A stretch of DNA of 13,734 nucleotides from assembly GCA_963627215.1 (NCBI GenBank), contig CAVGAH010000054.1, positions 1 to 13,734 of the forward strand, given 5' to 3'. Both the position numbers and the translations under genes were made by a program. Positions 1 through 6,376 of the stretch are shown here, piece after piece. Positions within the stretch are counted from its first letter, which is position 1, and each line of letters starts with the position of its first letter. Below the pieces are notes generated by a model. The model did not search any database, was not told the origin of the DNA, and worked only from the letters and a program-made list of their open reading frames with translations. This DNA comes from CAKQOE01 sp963627215. Its GTDB lineage: Bacteria > Bacillota > Clostridia > Peptostreptococcales > Anaerovoracaceae.

Positions 1-64
1 CGCTTTAAATATATATGCTGCGGTGAGCGAAAAAATTACAGTGAATTTATCAGAACATTACATA

Positions 65-110
65 TTTATTTTGTCCGAATTTATTTTATCCGAATTTATT
101 TTTATACGAA
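65..110. repeat. three tandem 15-16 bp repeats
   Basis: Three head-to-tail units of the form TTTATTTTgTCCGAA lie at 65-79, 80-94 and 95-110; the last is 16 bp and slightly diverged. They sit just upstream of the amidase promoter. The last unit runs into a small palindrome, ACGAA-c-TTCGT (106-116), that abuts the -35 box. They could be repeated binding sites or simple-sequence drift. No function can be read from the sequence. Confidence 0.6.
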
Positions 111-115
111 CTTCG

Positions 116-144
116 TTGAGATTTTCGCAGTAGATAGCTATAAT
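116..144 (+). promoter_or_regulatory. candidate sigma-A promoter of the amidase gene
   Basis: TTGAGA (116-121) and TATAAT (139-144) are separated by 17 bp, which is close to the vegetative consensus. Transcription would start near 151, about 100 nt before the amidase start codon. The palindrome ACGAA-c-TTCGT ends at the first base of the -35 box, a reasonable place for a regulator. This was called by eye. Confidence 0.6.
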
Positions 145-251
145 TAGCATTGGGCGAAGGCTCACCTGCATATCAGACAGAGGCTGATTAGATATTGAAA
201 GCATAAGATATATCATTTGTGCATCATATTTACGAAAGGAAGATGGCTCAC

Positions 252-1109
252 ATGAAAGAGAGAAAAAAGGTCAAAACGGCACAGATACAAAGTCCGTTGT
301 TTAATAAGCTTGATGAAATGGAAGCGTATCTCAGAAGAAGGATGAAGGAAGCATCTGATGACGGCGCTGACCTCGTGATGCTCCCGGAAATGTTCTATTG
401 CCCTTACGCAACTGAAGAATTTCCGCAGAGAGCGGAGCATGAAGGCGGTTCGATGTGGCAGTTCTGCTCAGAAATTGCCGCAGAATACAGCGTCTATCTG
501 GCAGCCGGCTCTGTACCGGAGCTTGATGTTGAAAGCAGCAAAGTCTACAATACAGCATATGTTTTCGACCGCAGCGGCAAGCAGATAGCAAAACACAGGA
601 AAATGCATCTTTTTGACATAGATGTAAAGGGCGGACAGCGTTTTATGGAATCAGACACGCTTTCAGCAGGAAATGAGATAACCGTTTTCGACACAGATTT
701 CGGAAAAGTCGGACTTTGCATCTGCTATGATATACGTTTCCCGGAGCTCACACGCCTCATGGCTCTGAAGGGCGCTGAGATAGTACTTGTTCCCGCAGCC
801 TTCAACATGACGACCGGTCCGGCGCACTGGGAGCTTACATTTCGCGCACAGGCAGTTTTTAATCAGGTATACGTTTTAGGCACATCGACGGCACGCGATA
901 TGTCGAGGTCTTATCATGCGTGGGGCCATACGATTGCAATCGATCCGTGGGGAGATGTAAAAGGGCAGCTCGATGAAAATGAAGGCATGCTTATAACAGA
1001 TATAGATCTTACGCGTATTTATGAGATACGCGAACAACTTCCGCTGCTTAAGCACCGCAGAACCGATATATACGATGTCGTAGAGTCAGAGCCTGAAAAT
1101 CGGCTTTAG
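252..1109 (+). CDS. carbon-nitrogen hydrolase, omega-amidase (Nit2)-like
   Basis: This is a nitrilase-superfamily amidohydrolase of 285 residues, cytoplasmic, with no signal peptide. The Glu-Lys-Cys triad is visible: E46 in LPEMFYCPY, K117 in KHRKMHLFDID and C158 in GLCICYDIRFPE. The stretch PAAFNMTTGPAHWELTFRA and the later GHT...DPWG block are typical of the Nit2/omega-amidase branch. That branch deamidates alpha-ketoglutaramate and alpha-ketosuccinamate left by glutamine or asparagine transaminases. The ATG at 252 is preferred because GGAAG (238-242) lies 9 nt upstream. The frame also offers ATG at 243 and GTG at 219, but the ATG at 243 directly abuts that ribosome site. The gene has its own promoter and a strong terminator, so it is probably monocistronic and separate from the operon that follows. 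The family assignment is firm; the exact amide substrate is inferred. Confidence 0.85.
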   Translation: MKERKKVKTAQIQSPLFNKLDEMEAYLRRRMKEASDDGADLVMLPEMFYCPYATEEFPQRAEHEGGSMWQFCSEIAAEYSVYLAAGSVPELDVESSKVYNTAYVFDRSGKQIAKHRKMHLFDIDVKGGQRFMESDTLSAGNEITVFDTDFGKVGLCICYDIRFPELTRLMALKGAEIVLVPAAFNMTTGPAHWELTFRAQAVFNQVYVLGTSTARDMSRSYHAWGHTIAIDPWGDVKGQLDENEGMLITDIDLTRIYEIREQLPLLKHRRTDIYDVVESEPENRL

Positions 1110-1127
1110 GTGCCCTGCAGCATGCTG

Positions 1128-1143
1128 TGAAAGCATAAGATAT
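1128..1143. repeat. 16-bp direct repeat, right copy (left copy at 196-211)
   Basis: TGAAAGCATAAGATAT occurs exactly at 196-211 and again at 1128-1143, bracketing the amidase gene in the same orientation. The right copy directly follows a 10-bp perfect palindrome, CAGCATGCTG (1118-1127). No transposase or terminal inverted repeat accompanies the copies. Confidence 0.6.
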
Positions 1144-1157
1144 TAAAAAATTTTGAC

Positions 1158-1213
1158 GCAGCCCGGCGTTCACCTGCGAGCATTTGAACTCGCAGGTGAG
1201 CGAGCTGCTTTTT
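1158..1213 (+). terminator. intrinsic terminator of the amidase gene
   Basis: A perfect 10-bp stem, CACCTGCGAG (1171-1180) with CTCGCAGGTG (1189-1198), closes an 8-nt loop. It is extended by outer pairing of GCAGC (1158-1162) with GCTGC (1204-1208). A T-run follows at 1209-1213. It lies 50 nt after the amidase stop codon and isolates that gene from the operon downstream. Confidence 0.85.
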
Positions 1214-1406
1214 GCGTTTTAATAAGTATTCTTGAAAAATATTCTGTATACATAATACCCTAAGGGTAACGTTTATATCCTTAATTTTCCATGTTGTTGA
1301 ATAAAAATGTTGATGTCAAAAAATAAAAAGTAATCATTAATGCAAGTAAATTCAACGTATATGGGTCTGTCGGGCAGGTGATGACAAAAAATAAGCAAAA
1401 AAAGAA
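1214..1406. other. intergenic region with palindromic sites, no gene seen
   Basis: No convincing coding sequence is seen in this AT-rich stretch. It holds the 8-bp palindrome TGTATACA (1245-1252), an odd-centred palindrome TACCCT-a-AGGGTA (1256-1268), and separated inverted arms GTTGAAT (1296-1302) and ATTCAAC (1350-1356). These are possible protein-binding sites upstream of the operon promoter. Confidence 0.4.
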
Positions 1407-1435
1407 TTGATATCAAACGTTCAATGTAGTATATT
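1407..1435 (+). promoter_or_regulatory. candidate promoter of the fermentation operon
   Basis: TTGATA (1407-1412) and TATATT (1430-1435) are 17 bp apart. A start near 1442 would give a leader of about 225 nt before the aldehyde dehydrogenase. The -10 box lies inside the large palindrome at 1419-1453, which suits control by a repressor. This was called by eye. Confidence 0.5.
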
Positions 1436-1453
1436 TAATGTACAACATTGAAC
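1419..1453. promoter_or_regulatory. 35-bp interrupted palindrome, candidate operator
   Basis: The arms GTTCAATGT (1419-1427) and ACATTGAAC (1445-1453) are perfect 9-bp reverse complements. Most of the 17-bp centre is also symmetric: GTA/TAC and ATT/AAT pairs match about the midpoint at 1436. It covers the -10 box and the likely start site. A partial copy, AACATTGAA, lies at 6342-6350 ahead of the transporter gene. The best local candidate binder is the GntR/FadR-type regulator at 7913-8638, which is inference. Confidence 0.6.
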
Positions 1454-1668
1454 AAAAGCTTGACCGAGTGTCATACTTTTCTCGATCATCCATGAGGCAT
1501 AAGCCGTATGTATGCACGCAGGTGCGCGGATGTGGAGTGATTTGTTAAAGAACATTCGGTCAGGACAGTAACGACAGTGTTGTACACAGTTTTGATCTGC
1601 GTTATTTACTTATCACATTACACTAAGCATTAATTTATTGATTCATTATTGAATCGAAAGGAGAAATC
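1442..1668 (+). promoter_or_regulatory. long, possibly structured leader of the operon
   Basis: The region between the likely start site and the first codon is about 225 nt. TGACCGA (1461-1467) can pair with TCGGTCA (1556-1562), enclosing a domain that contains a short GCAC-GCAG-GTGC hairpin (1514-1525). Immediately before the ribosome site is GATTCA-TTAT-TGAATC (1640-1655), which would place a hairpin 2-4 nt from AAAGGAG. No known riboswitch class was recognised. Confidence 0.35.
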
Positions 1669-3033
1669 ATGGACAAGAAAGCGTATGTTCAGGAGTACAT
1701 CGACAGAGCAAGAAAGGCACAGGAAGTATTTGCTGAATATCCTCAGGAAAAGGTAGACGAGGCTGTAAGAGCCATCGGAAAGGTAATATATGATAATGCC
1801 GAGGAGCTCGCTAAAACTGCTATCGACGAAACAGGCATGGGCGTTTATGAAGATAAGATCGCAAAGAACAAGGGTAAATCAAAGGCAACATGGGCTAAGC
1901 TCAAAGGCGTTAAGAGCAGAGGCATCATAAAGTACATCGATGATCAGGCTCTTGTAGAGATAGCAAAGCCGATAGGCGTTATAGGCTGCGTACCTCCTAC
2001 TACAAACCCTACTATGACTCCGATGCACAACGCTATGATAGCTTTAAAGGGCGGCAATGCGATAATCGTTTCTCCGCATCCAAATGCAATCAAAACAGGT
2101 GTTGACACTGTTAACTATATGAGACAGGCGCTCACTGATATCGGTGCTCCTGTTGACCTTATACAGATAATCGAAGATACAGACCTTGAGATATCGGGAC
2201 ATCTTATGGCAATGTGTGATACATGCATATCTACCGGAGGTCCGTTCATGGTAAAGGCTGCTTTCTCAAGCGGCAAGCCTGCATTCGGCGTAGGTGCAGG
2301 AAACAATCAGGTACTCGTTGACAGAGGGATGGATATAGCAGACGTAGTTAAAAAGGTCGTGGCTGGCAGAACATACGATAACGGCGTACTCTGCACATGC
2401 GAGCAGGCAGTATATTTCCCTTCAGAGGATTATGATAAAGCAATAGAAGAATACAAAAAGCTTCCTGTATTTGTAGCTGAGGATCCTGCAGATGCGCAGA
2501 AGATAAGAGAATATCTCTTTAAGGACGGCGCTCTCAATAAAAAGGTCGTAGGACGTGACGCTACAGTAATTGCAGCAGCAGCAGGCGTTGAAGTCCCTGC
2601 TGATACAAAGATGCTTCTCGTTCCTATTACAGGTGACGCTACAGAGGAAGTGCTCGCAAAGGAAAAGCTCTGCCCTGTACAGGTTGTTTACAGCTACGCG
2701 GAGTGGGAAGATGCTGTTAAGATCGCTCATACAAACCTTACAGTTGATGGCCAGGGTCACAGCGTTACTATACATTCGAACGATAAAGAAAAGATTGAAG
2801 CAGCTGCGCTTGAACTTCCTGTTTCAAGATTCTCTATAAACCAGCAGGGTTCAAGCTCTCTCGGCGGCACGCTCACAAACGGTCTCAATCCTACGGCTAC
2901 GCTTGGATGCGGTTCATGGGGCAATAACAGCATAAGCGAGAATCTCTGGTGGCATCACCTTGTAAATATCAGCCGTATTGCATATGTTATCCCAGGCAAG
3001 GCAGCTCCTACAGATGAAGAGATATGGGGCTAA
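1669..3033 (+). CDS. CoA-acylating aldehyde dehydrogenase
   Basis: This is a 454-residue enzyme of the acylating aldehyde dehydrogenase family (AdhE N-terminal, SucD, EutE and SauS relatives). The reaction is aldehyde + CoA + NAD(P)+ to acyl-CoA. Visible motifs are GCVPPTTNPT (106-115), GVGAGNNQV (207-215) and the catalytic loop YDNGVLCTCEQA, with C242 as the predicted nucleophile. The second cysteine, C244, takes a place usually held by Ser, Ala or Val. The start is set by AAAGGAG, 5 nt before the ATG. It is the first gene of the operon, 25 nt before the phosphotransacylase, so its acyl-CoA is presumably passed to phosphate and then ADP. There is no N-terminal extension of the microcompartment-targeting kind and no shell genes nearby, so it is likely free in the cytoplasm. 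The family is clear. Substrate options include succinate semialdehyde, sulfoacetaldehyde and short aliphatic aldehydes. Confidence 0.9.
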   Translation: MDKKAYVQEYIDRARKAQEVFAEYPQEKVDEAVRAIGKVIYDNAEELAKTAIDETGMGVYEDKIAKNKGKSKATWAKLKGVKSRGIIKYIDDQALVEIAKPIGVIGCVPPTTNPTMTPMHNAMIALKGGNAIIVSPHPNAIKTGVDTVNYMRQALTDIGAPVDLIQIIEDTDLEISGHLMAMCDTCISTGGPFMVKAAFSSGKPAFGVGAGNNQVLVDRGMDIADVVKKVVAGRTYDNGVLCTCEQAVYFPSEDYDKAIEEYKKLPVFVAEDPADAQKIREYLFKDGALNKKVVGRDATVIAAAAGVEVPADTKMLLVPITGDATEEVLAKEKLCPVQVVYSYAEWEDAVKIAHTNLTVDGQGHSVTIHSNDKEKIEAAALELPVSRFSINQQGSSSLGGTLTNGLNPTATLGCGSWGNNSISENLWWHHLVNISRIAYVIPGKAAPTDEEIWG

Positions 3034-3058
3034 GGCTGATTTAAACGGAGAAATTGAA

Positions 3059-3970
3059 ATGATAAAAACGTTAGATCAGATGGTCGAGGCAGTAAAAGGC
3101 CGTAAGATAAGAAAAGTCGCGATAGCTGTTGCTCAAGATGACGATGTTTTAAAAGCTGTCCATGCAGCAAAAGAAGAAAATATCATAATTCCGGTGCTTG
3201 TAGGCGACAAGGACGAAATAGAAAAAATAGCCATTGCGAATGGACTCGATTTCAGCGATACTGAGATGATCGACATAAAGGACAAGGCAGAGGCTTGCAA
3301 TAAAGCGGCATCGCTTATAAAGGAAGGCAGAGCTGATCTGCTGATGAAGGGCTTTGTTGATACTTCTGTAGTAATGAGAGCTGTACTGAATCCTGAAAAC
3401 GAGCTTCTCAGAGGTGGTCTTATAAGTCATTGCGTAGTTCTTGAGGTACCCGGCTTCAACAAGCTTTATTATGTAACTGACGCAGCAATGAATATCGCCC
3501 CTTCGCTCGACGACAAGGAAGCGATAATAAACAACGCTGTAGAGGTAGCACATGCGCTGCAGAACGAATTACCTAATGTAGCAGTGCTCGCAGCTGTCGA
3601 AAAAGTAAATCCAAAGATGGAATGCACTCTTGACGCACAGGAGCTCACAGCGAGGAATGAAAGCGGCAAGATAAAGGGCTGTACGGTATATGGTCCGCTC
3701 GCTCTCGACAACGCTGTATCGCTCCATGCCGCTCAGCATAAGGGTATAACTCATCCTGTGGCAGGAAATGCCGATATACTGCTGGCTCCAGATATAGAAG
3801 CAGCAAATATGTTGAATAAAGCAATGGAACACTTTGCAAAAGCTAAAAAGGCGGGCGTTATCGTAGGCGCAAAGGTACCTGTCATTCTGACGTCAAGAGC
3901 TACGTCAGCGCAGTCAAAGTTGTATTCTATCGCTCTCGGTGCGCTTGTCGCAGGCTATGAAGGAGAATAG
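3059..3970 (+). CDS. ptb: phosphate acyltransferase (phosphate butyryltransferase type)
   Basis: This is a 303-residue member of the PTA/PTB family, which exchanges CoA on an acyl-CoA for phosphate to give an acyl-phosphate for the kinase that follows. The C-terminal block VPVILTSRATSAQSKLYS (273-290) followed by IALG is the family hallmark. ADILLAPDIEAANMLNKAM (238-256) is also typical. The start at 3059 is chosen because GGAG lies 8 nt upstream at 3047-3050; starting earlier, at 2978, would overlap the preceding gene by 56 nt without a ribosome site. Its stop is 3 nt from the kinase start, and the kinase ribosome site lies inside its last codons, so translation is probably coupled. The length matches the roughly 300-residue butyryl-type enzymes. 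The gene symbol marks the family only; the acyl group is not established. Confidence 0.85.
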   Translation: MIKTLDQMVEAVKGRKIRKVAIAVAQDDDVLKAVHAAKEENIIIPVLVGDKDEIEKIAIANGLDFSDTEMIDIKDKAEACNKAASLIKEGRADLLMKGFVDTSVVMRAVLNPENELLRGGLISHCVVLEVPGFNKLYYVTDAAMNIAPSLDDKEAIINNAVEVAHALQNELPNVAVLAAVEKVNPKMECTLDAQELTARNESGKIKGCTVYGPLALDNAVSLHAAQHKGITHPVAGNADILLAPDIEAANMLNKAMEHFAKAKKAGVIVGAKVPVILTSRATSAQSKLYSIALGALVAGYEGE

Positions 3971-3973
3971 AGC

Positions 3974-5083
3974 ATGTCAGATTATAAGATACTTATAATA
4001 AATCCGGGCTCCACATCGACTAAAGTAGCTGTTTACGAGGATGAAGAGCGTATAGCGTATAAGAATATATCGCACTCTGCGGAGACTCTCGCTCAGTTTA
4101 AGGAGATACCTGACCAGTTTGAATTCAGAAAGCAGGAGATCCTCAATACCCTTAAGGAAATGAATATTGAGATAAGCGATATGTCTGCGGTATCAGGCAT
4201 AACTACTGGGCTCCTCCCGATGAAAGGCGGCGTTTATAAGGTAAACGAGCTTATGGCGGAGCACGGAAGACAAGGGATAGGAAGCAAGCATCCCGGAAAT
4301 CTCGGACCTATGCTCGTATATGAGATCTCAAAGGAATTTGACATTCCGGGATTTTCAGTCGACCCAAGCAGCGTAGATGAATTCTGTGATGAAGCTCGCT
4401 TTACAGGTCTTGTAGAAATGAACCGTGTCAGCCGCGGTCATCCGCTGAATCAAAAACAGGTTGCCAGAAGATATGCAAAGGATACAGGAAAAAGCTACGA
4501 GGATATAAATCTTGTAGTAGCTCATATGGGCGGAGGAATATCTGTATCGGCTCACTGTCACGGCAAAATGGTCGATACTGTAGACAGTACGAACGGCGAA
4601 GGCCGTATGGCTCCTACAAGAACGGGCGCGCTGCCGGCAGCGCCTCTGGTAGAGCTCTGCTTTTCTGGAAAATATACAAAAAAGGAACTCAGAAAGAAAA
4701 TATCCTCTACAGGTGGCTGGGTAGATCATTTGGGTACATCAGATGCTCTTGAAGTTGAAAAAATGGTAGAAGAAGGAAACGACTATGCAAAGCTCGTACT
4801 GAGTGCTACTGTATATGAACTTGCAAAGGATGTAGCGGCTATGGCGGCTGTAATGGATGGCAAAGTCGATGCGATACTGCTTACAGGAGGTATAGCTCAT
4901 TCAAAGCTCATAACAGGAATGCTGGCTGACAAGGTAAGCTTCATCGCACCTGTAAAAATATATCCGGGCGAATATGAAATGGAAGCACTTGCGGCAGGTC
5001 CTATAAGAGTACTCAATGGAGAAGAAAAAGCCGTGGAATATACAGGCGAGCCTGTATTTAAGGGATTTTCAGCTTCAAATTAA
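3974..5083 (+). CDS. buk: butyrate kinase family acyl kinase, divergent active site
   Basis: This is a 369-residue ASKHA-fold acyl kinase making acid + ATP from acyl-phosphate + ADP. Family marks are NPGSTSTK (10-17), HPGNLG (106-111), HMGGGISV (184-191) and LLTGG near residue 304. Two normally constant segments differ. The usual S-I-F-H-A-L-N-Q reads SRGHPLNQ (153-160). The usual GEGPFSPERSGGLP reads GEGRMAPTRTGALP (208-221). These bring in R154 and R211 and remove the bulky I/F and P-F pairs, so the acyl pocket is probably altered. It is slightly longer than the usual 355-360 residues. GGAG (3962-3965) lies 8 nt before the ATG and overlaps the previous gene's end. The family is firm; a non-butyrate and possibly anionic substrate is inference, based on family consensus recalled rather than aligned. 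Confidence 0.85.
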   Translation: MSDYKILIINPGSTSTKVAVYEDEERIAYKNISHSAETLAQFKEIPDQFEFRKQEILNTLKEMNIEISDMSAVSGITTGLLPMKGGVYKVNELMAEHGRQGIGSKHPGNLGPMLVYEISKEFDIPGFSVDPSSVDEFCDEARFTGLVEMNRVSRGHPLNQKQVARRYAKDTGKSYEDINLVVAHMGGGISVSAHCHGKMVDTVDSTNGEGRMAPTRTGALPAAPLVELCFSGKYTKKELRKKISSTGGWVDHLGTSDALEVEKMVEEGNDYAKLVLSATVYELAKDVAAMAAVMDGKVDAILLTGGIAHSKLITGMLADKVSFIAPVKIYPGEYEMEALAAGPIRVLNGEEKAVEYTGEPVFKGFSASN

Positions 5084-5125
5084 AATATATCGGCTTAAGT
5101 GAAATAAGGAGAATATACATAAATT

Positions 5126-6277
5126 ATGAAGGATTTTAATTTTATAATTCCACAGAATTGTCAGTTTGGTATAGGTTCATTAAAGAAGCTGCCTGAGCTT
5201 TTGGCAGAATGCGGCTCTGATAATGTAATGCTCGTTTCAGATCATTCTCTTGAAGAAATAGGTCTTGTGGCAAAAGTAAGAAAAGTCATAGAGGACGCAG
5301 GCATAAAGTACAGTGAATTCCTTGATATATATCCTAATCCTACAGTTGCTATGGTAGACGCAGCTGCCGAGGTTTATAAAAAAGCTGGTGCTACTTCAAT
5401 GCTGGCTCTTGGAGGAGGCTCTCCTATGGACGTAGCAAAGTCAGTAGGCGTAATTGCAAAGTTTGGAGGAAGCATAACTGATTATGAAGGCGTAGGAAAA
5501 GTTCCCGGCAATATCGATCCACTCATTGCTATACCTACAACAGCAGGCACAGGTTCAGAAGTAACTGTTGCAGCCGTTATAGTAGATGAAGAAAGACACT
5601 ACAAGCTTTCAGTACTTGGAAACGAGATTTCTCCGAGATACGCTCTTCTTGACCCGGAACTGATAATGACAGCTCCTGCATCAGTAGCAGCTGCATGCGG
5701 TGTTGACGCTCTCATACATGCTATGGAATCATACATAAACACAGACAGCAACGCATTTTCAGAAGCTATGGCTGAAAAAGCAATGGAGCTGATAGGAGGA
5801 AATATCAGAAGATTTGTGGCTAACCGCAAGGATGAGGCTGCAGCATGCGCGATGATGATAGGATCTAACTTTGCAGGTATCGCTTTCGCAAATAACCGTC
5901 TCGGTAACATACATGCAATGTCACATCCTGTATCAGCATTCTTCAATGTTCCTCATGGTGTTGCCAACGCAGTACTCATGCCGACTATATTTGAATTCAA
6001 CGCTCTTGCAGACGAAGGCAAATATGCAAAGATATATCAGTATATTACAGGAAAGAAAGCCGGCGATGATTTTGTACCGCAGGATCTCGTAAAGGCTCTT
6101 AAGGAACTCAACAATGATCTCGGCATTGCTCCTTGCCTGGCAGATGTAGGCGTAACTGAAGATAAGATTCCTCAGATGTCAGAAGATGCAATGAAGAGTG
6201 GAAATGTAGCTGTAAATCCTAGAGCTACAAGATTAAAAGACATAGAAGAACTTTACAGAAAAGCTATGTACAAATAA
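5126..6277 (+). CDS. iron-dependent (group III) alcohol dehydrogenase
   Basis: This is a 383-residue Fe-ADH of the FucO/DhaT/4-hydroxybutyrate-dehydrogenase superfamily, interconverting an aldehyde and its alcohol with NAD(P)H. GGGSPMD (96-102) is the dinucleotide-binding loop, and IPTTAGTGSEVT (136-147) is a family signature. The four metal ligands are present as D194, H198, H263 and H277 with the usual spacing, so the enzyme should be active. AAGGAG (5106-5111) is 14 nt before the ATG, an unusually long gap; an in-frame stop (TAA, 5120-5122) leaves ATT at 5123 as the only codon between it and the ATG, so no better start exists and expression may be lower than its neighbours. In the operon it is the redox partner of the acylating dehydrogenase. 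Together they dismutate an aldehyde, or link an alcohol to an acid. Sulfoacetaldehyde reductases also belong to this family, so an isethionate-type product is possible. Confidence 0.88.
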   Translation: MKDFNFIIPQNCQFGIGSLKKLPELLAECGSDNVMLVSDHSLEEIGLVAKVRKVIEDAGIKYSEFLDIYPNPTVAMVDAAAEVYKKAGATSMLALGGGSPMDVAKSVGVIAKFGGSITDYEGVGKVPGNIDPLIAIPTTAGTGSEVTVAAVIVDEERHYKLSVLGNEISPRYALLDPELIMTAPASVAAACGVDALIHAMESYINTDSNAFSEAMAEKAMELIGGNIRRFVANRKDEAAACAMMIGSNFAGIAFANNRLGNIHAMSHPVSAFFNVPHGVANAVLMPTIFEFNALADEGKYAKIYQYITGKKAGDDFVPQDLVKALKELNNDLGIAPCLADVGVTEDKIPQMSEDAMKSGNVAVNPRATRLKDIEELYRKAMYK

Positions 6278-6376
6278 AAAAATATTGATAGCAGGCACCA
6301 TGCGCCTGAAAATGTGAGCGGTGACGCTCGAAGATATATTGAACATTGAAAATTTTATAACAGGAGAGAATATAAT
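6278..6376 (+). promoter_or_regulatory. intercistronic spacer with two hairpins and an operator half-site
   Basis: This is the longest gap inside the operon (99 nt). CAGGC (6292-6296) pairs with GCCTG (6304-6308). GAGCG-GTGA-CGCTC (6316-6329) makes a stem with a GNRA-type tetraloop and no T-run, so it is not a terminator. AACATTGAA (6342-6350) repeats the right arm of the upstream palindrome. TATATT (6335-6340) is -10-like but no good -35 box pairs with it. It may be an mRNA processing or stability element, or a secondary control point for the transporter. Confidence 0.4.

Noticed and set aside
1..147. Open frames running in from the left edge (two frames, about 44-49 codons)
   Set aside because: Both frames owe their length to AT-rich tandem repeats, the products are low-complexity (repeated YF/IR or SEF blocks), and no family is recognisable. 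Treated as non-coding.
219..251. GTG start at 219 or ATG at 243 for the amidase
   Set aside because: The ribosome site GGAAG abuts 243 directly and is 9 nt from 252. The extra residues are not typical of the family.
2978..3058. Upstream start for the phosphotransacylase overlapping the aldehyde dehydrogenase
   Set aside because: No ribosome site at 2978, and GGAG lies 8 nt before 3059. The extension does not resemble the family N-terminus.
1669..6277. Ethanolamine or propanediol microcompartment operon
   Set aside because: No shell proteins, no dehydratase or ammonia lyase, and no targeting extension on the aldehyde dehydrogenase.
6316..6329. Hairpin before the transporter as an intrinsic terminator
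   Set aside because: The stem is only 5 bp and no T-run follows. It lies within a gene cluster of one orientation and purpose.
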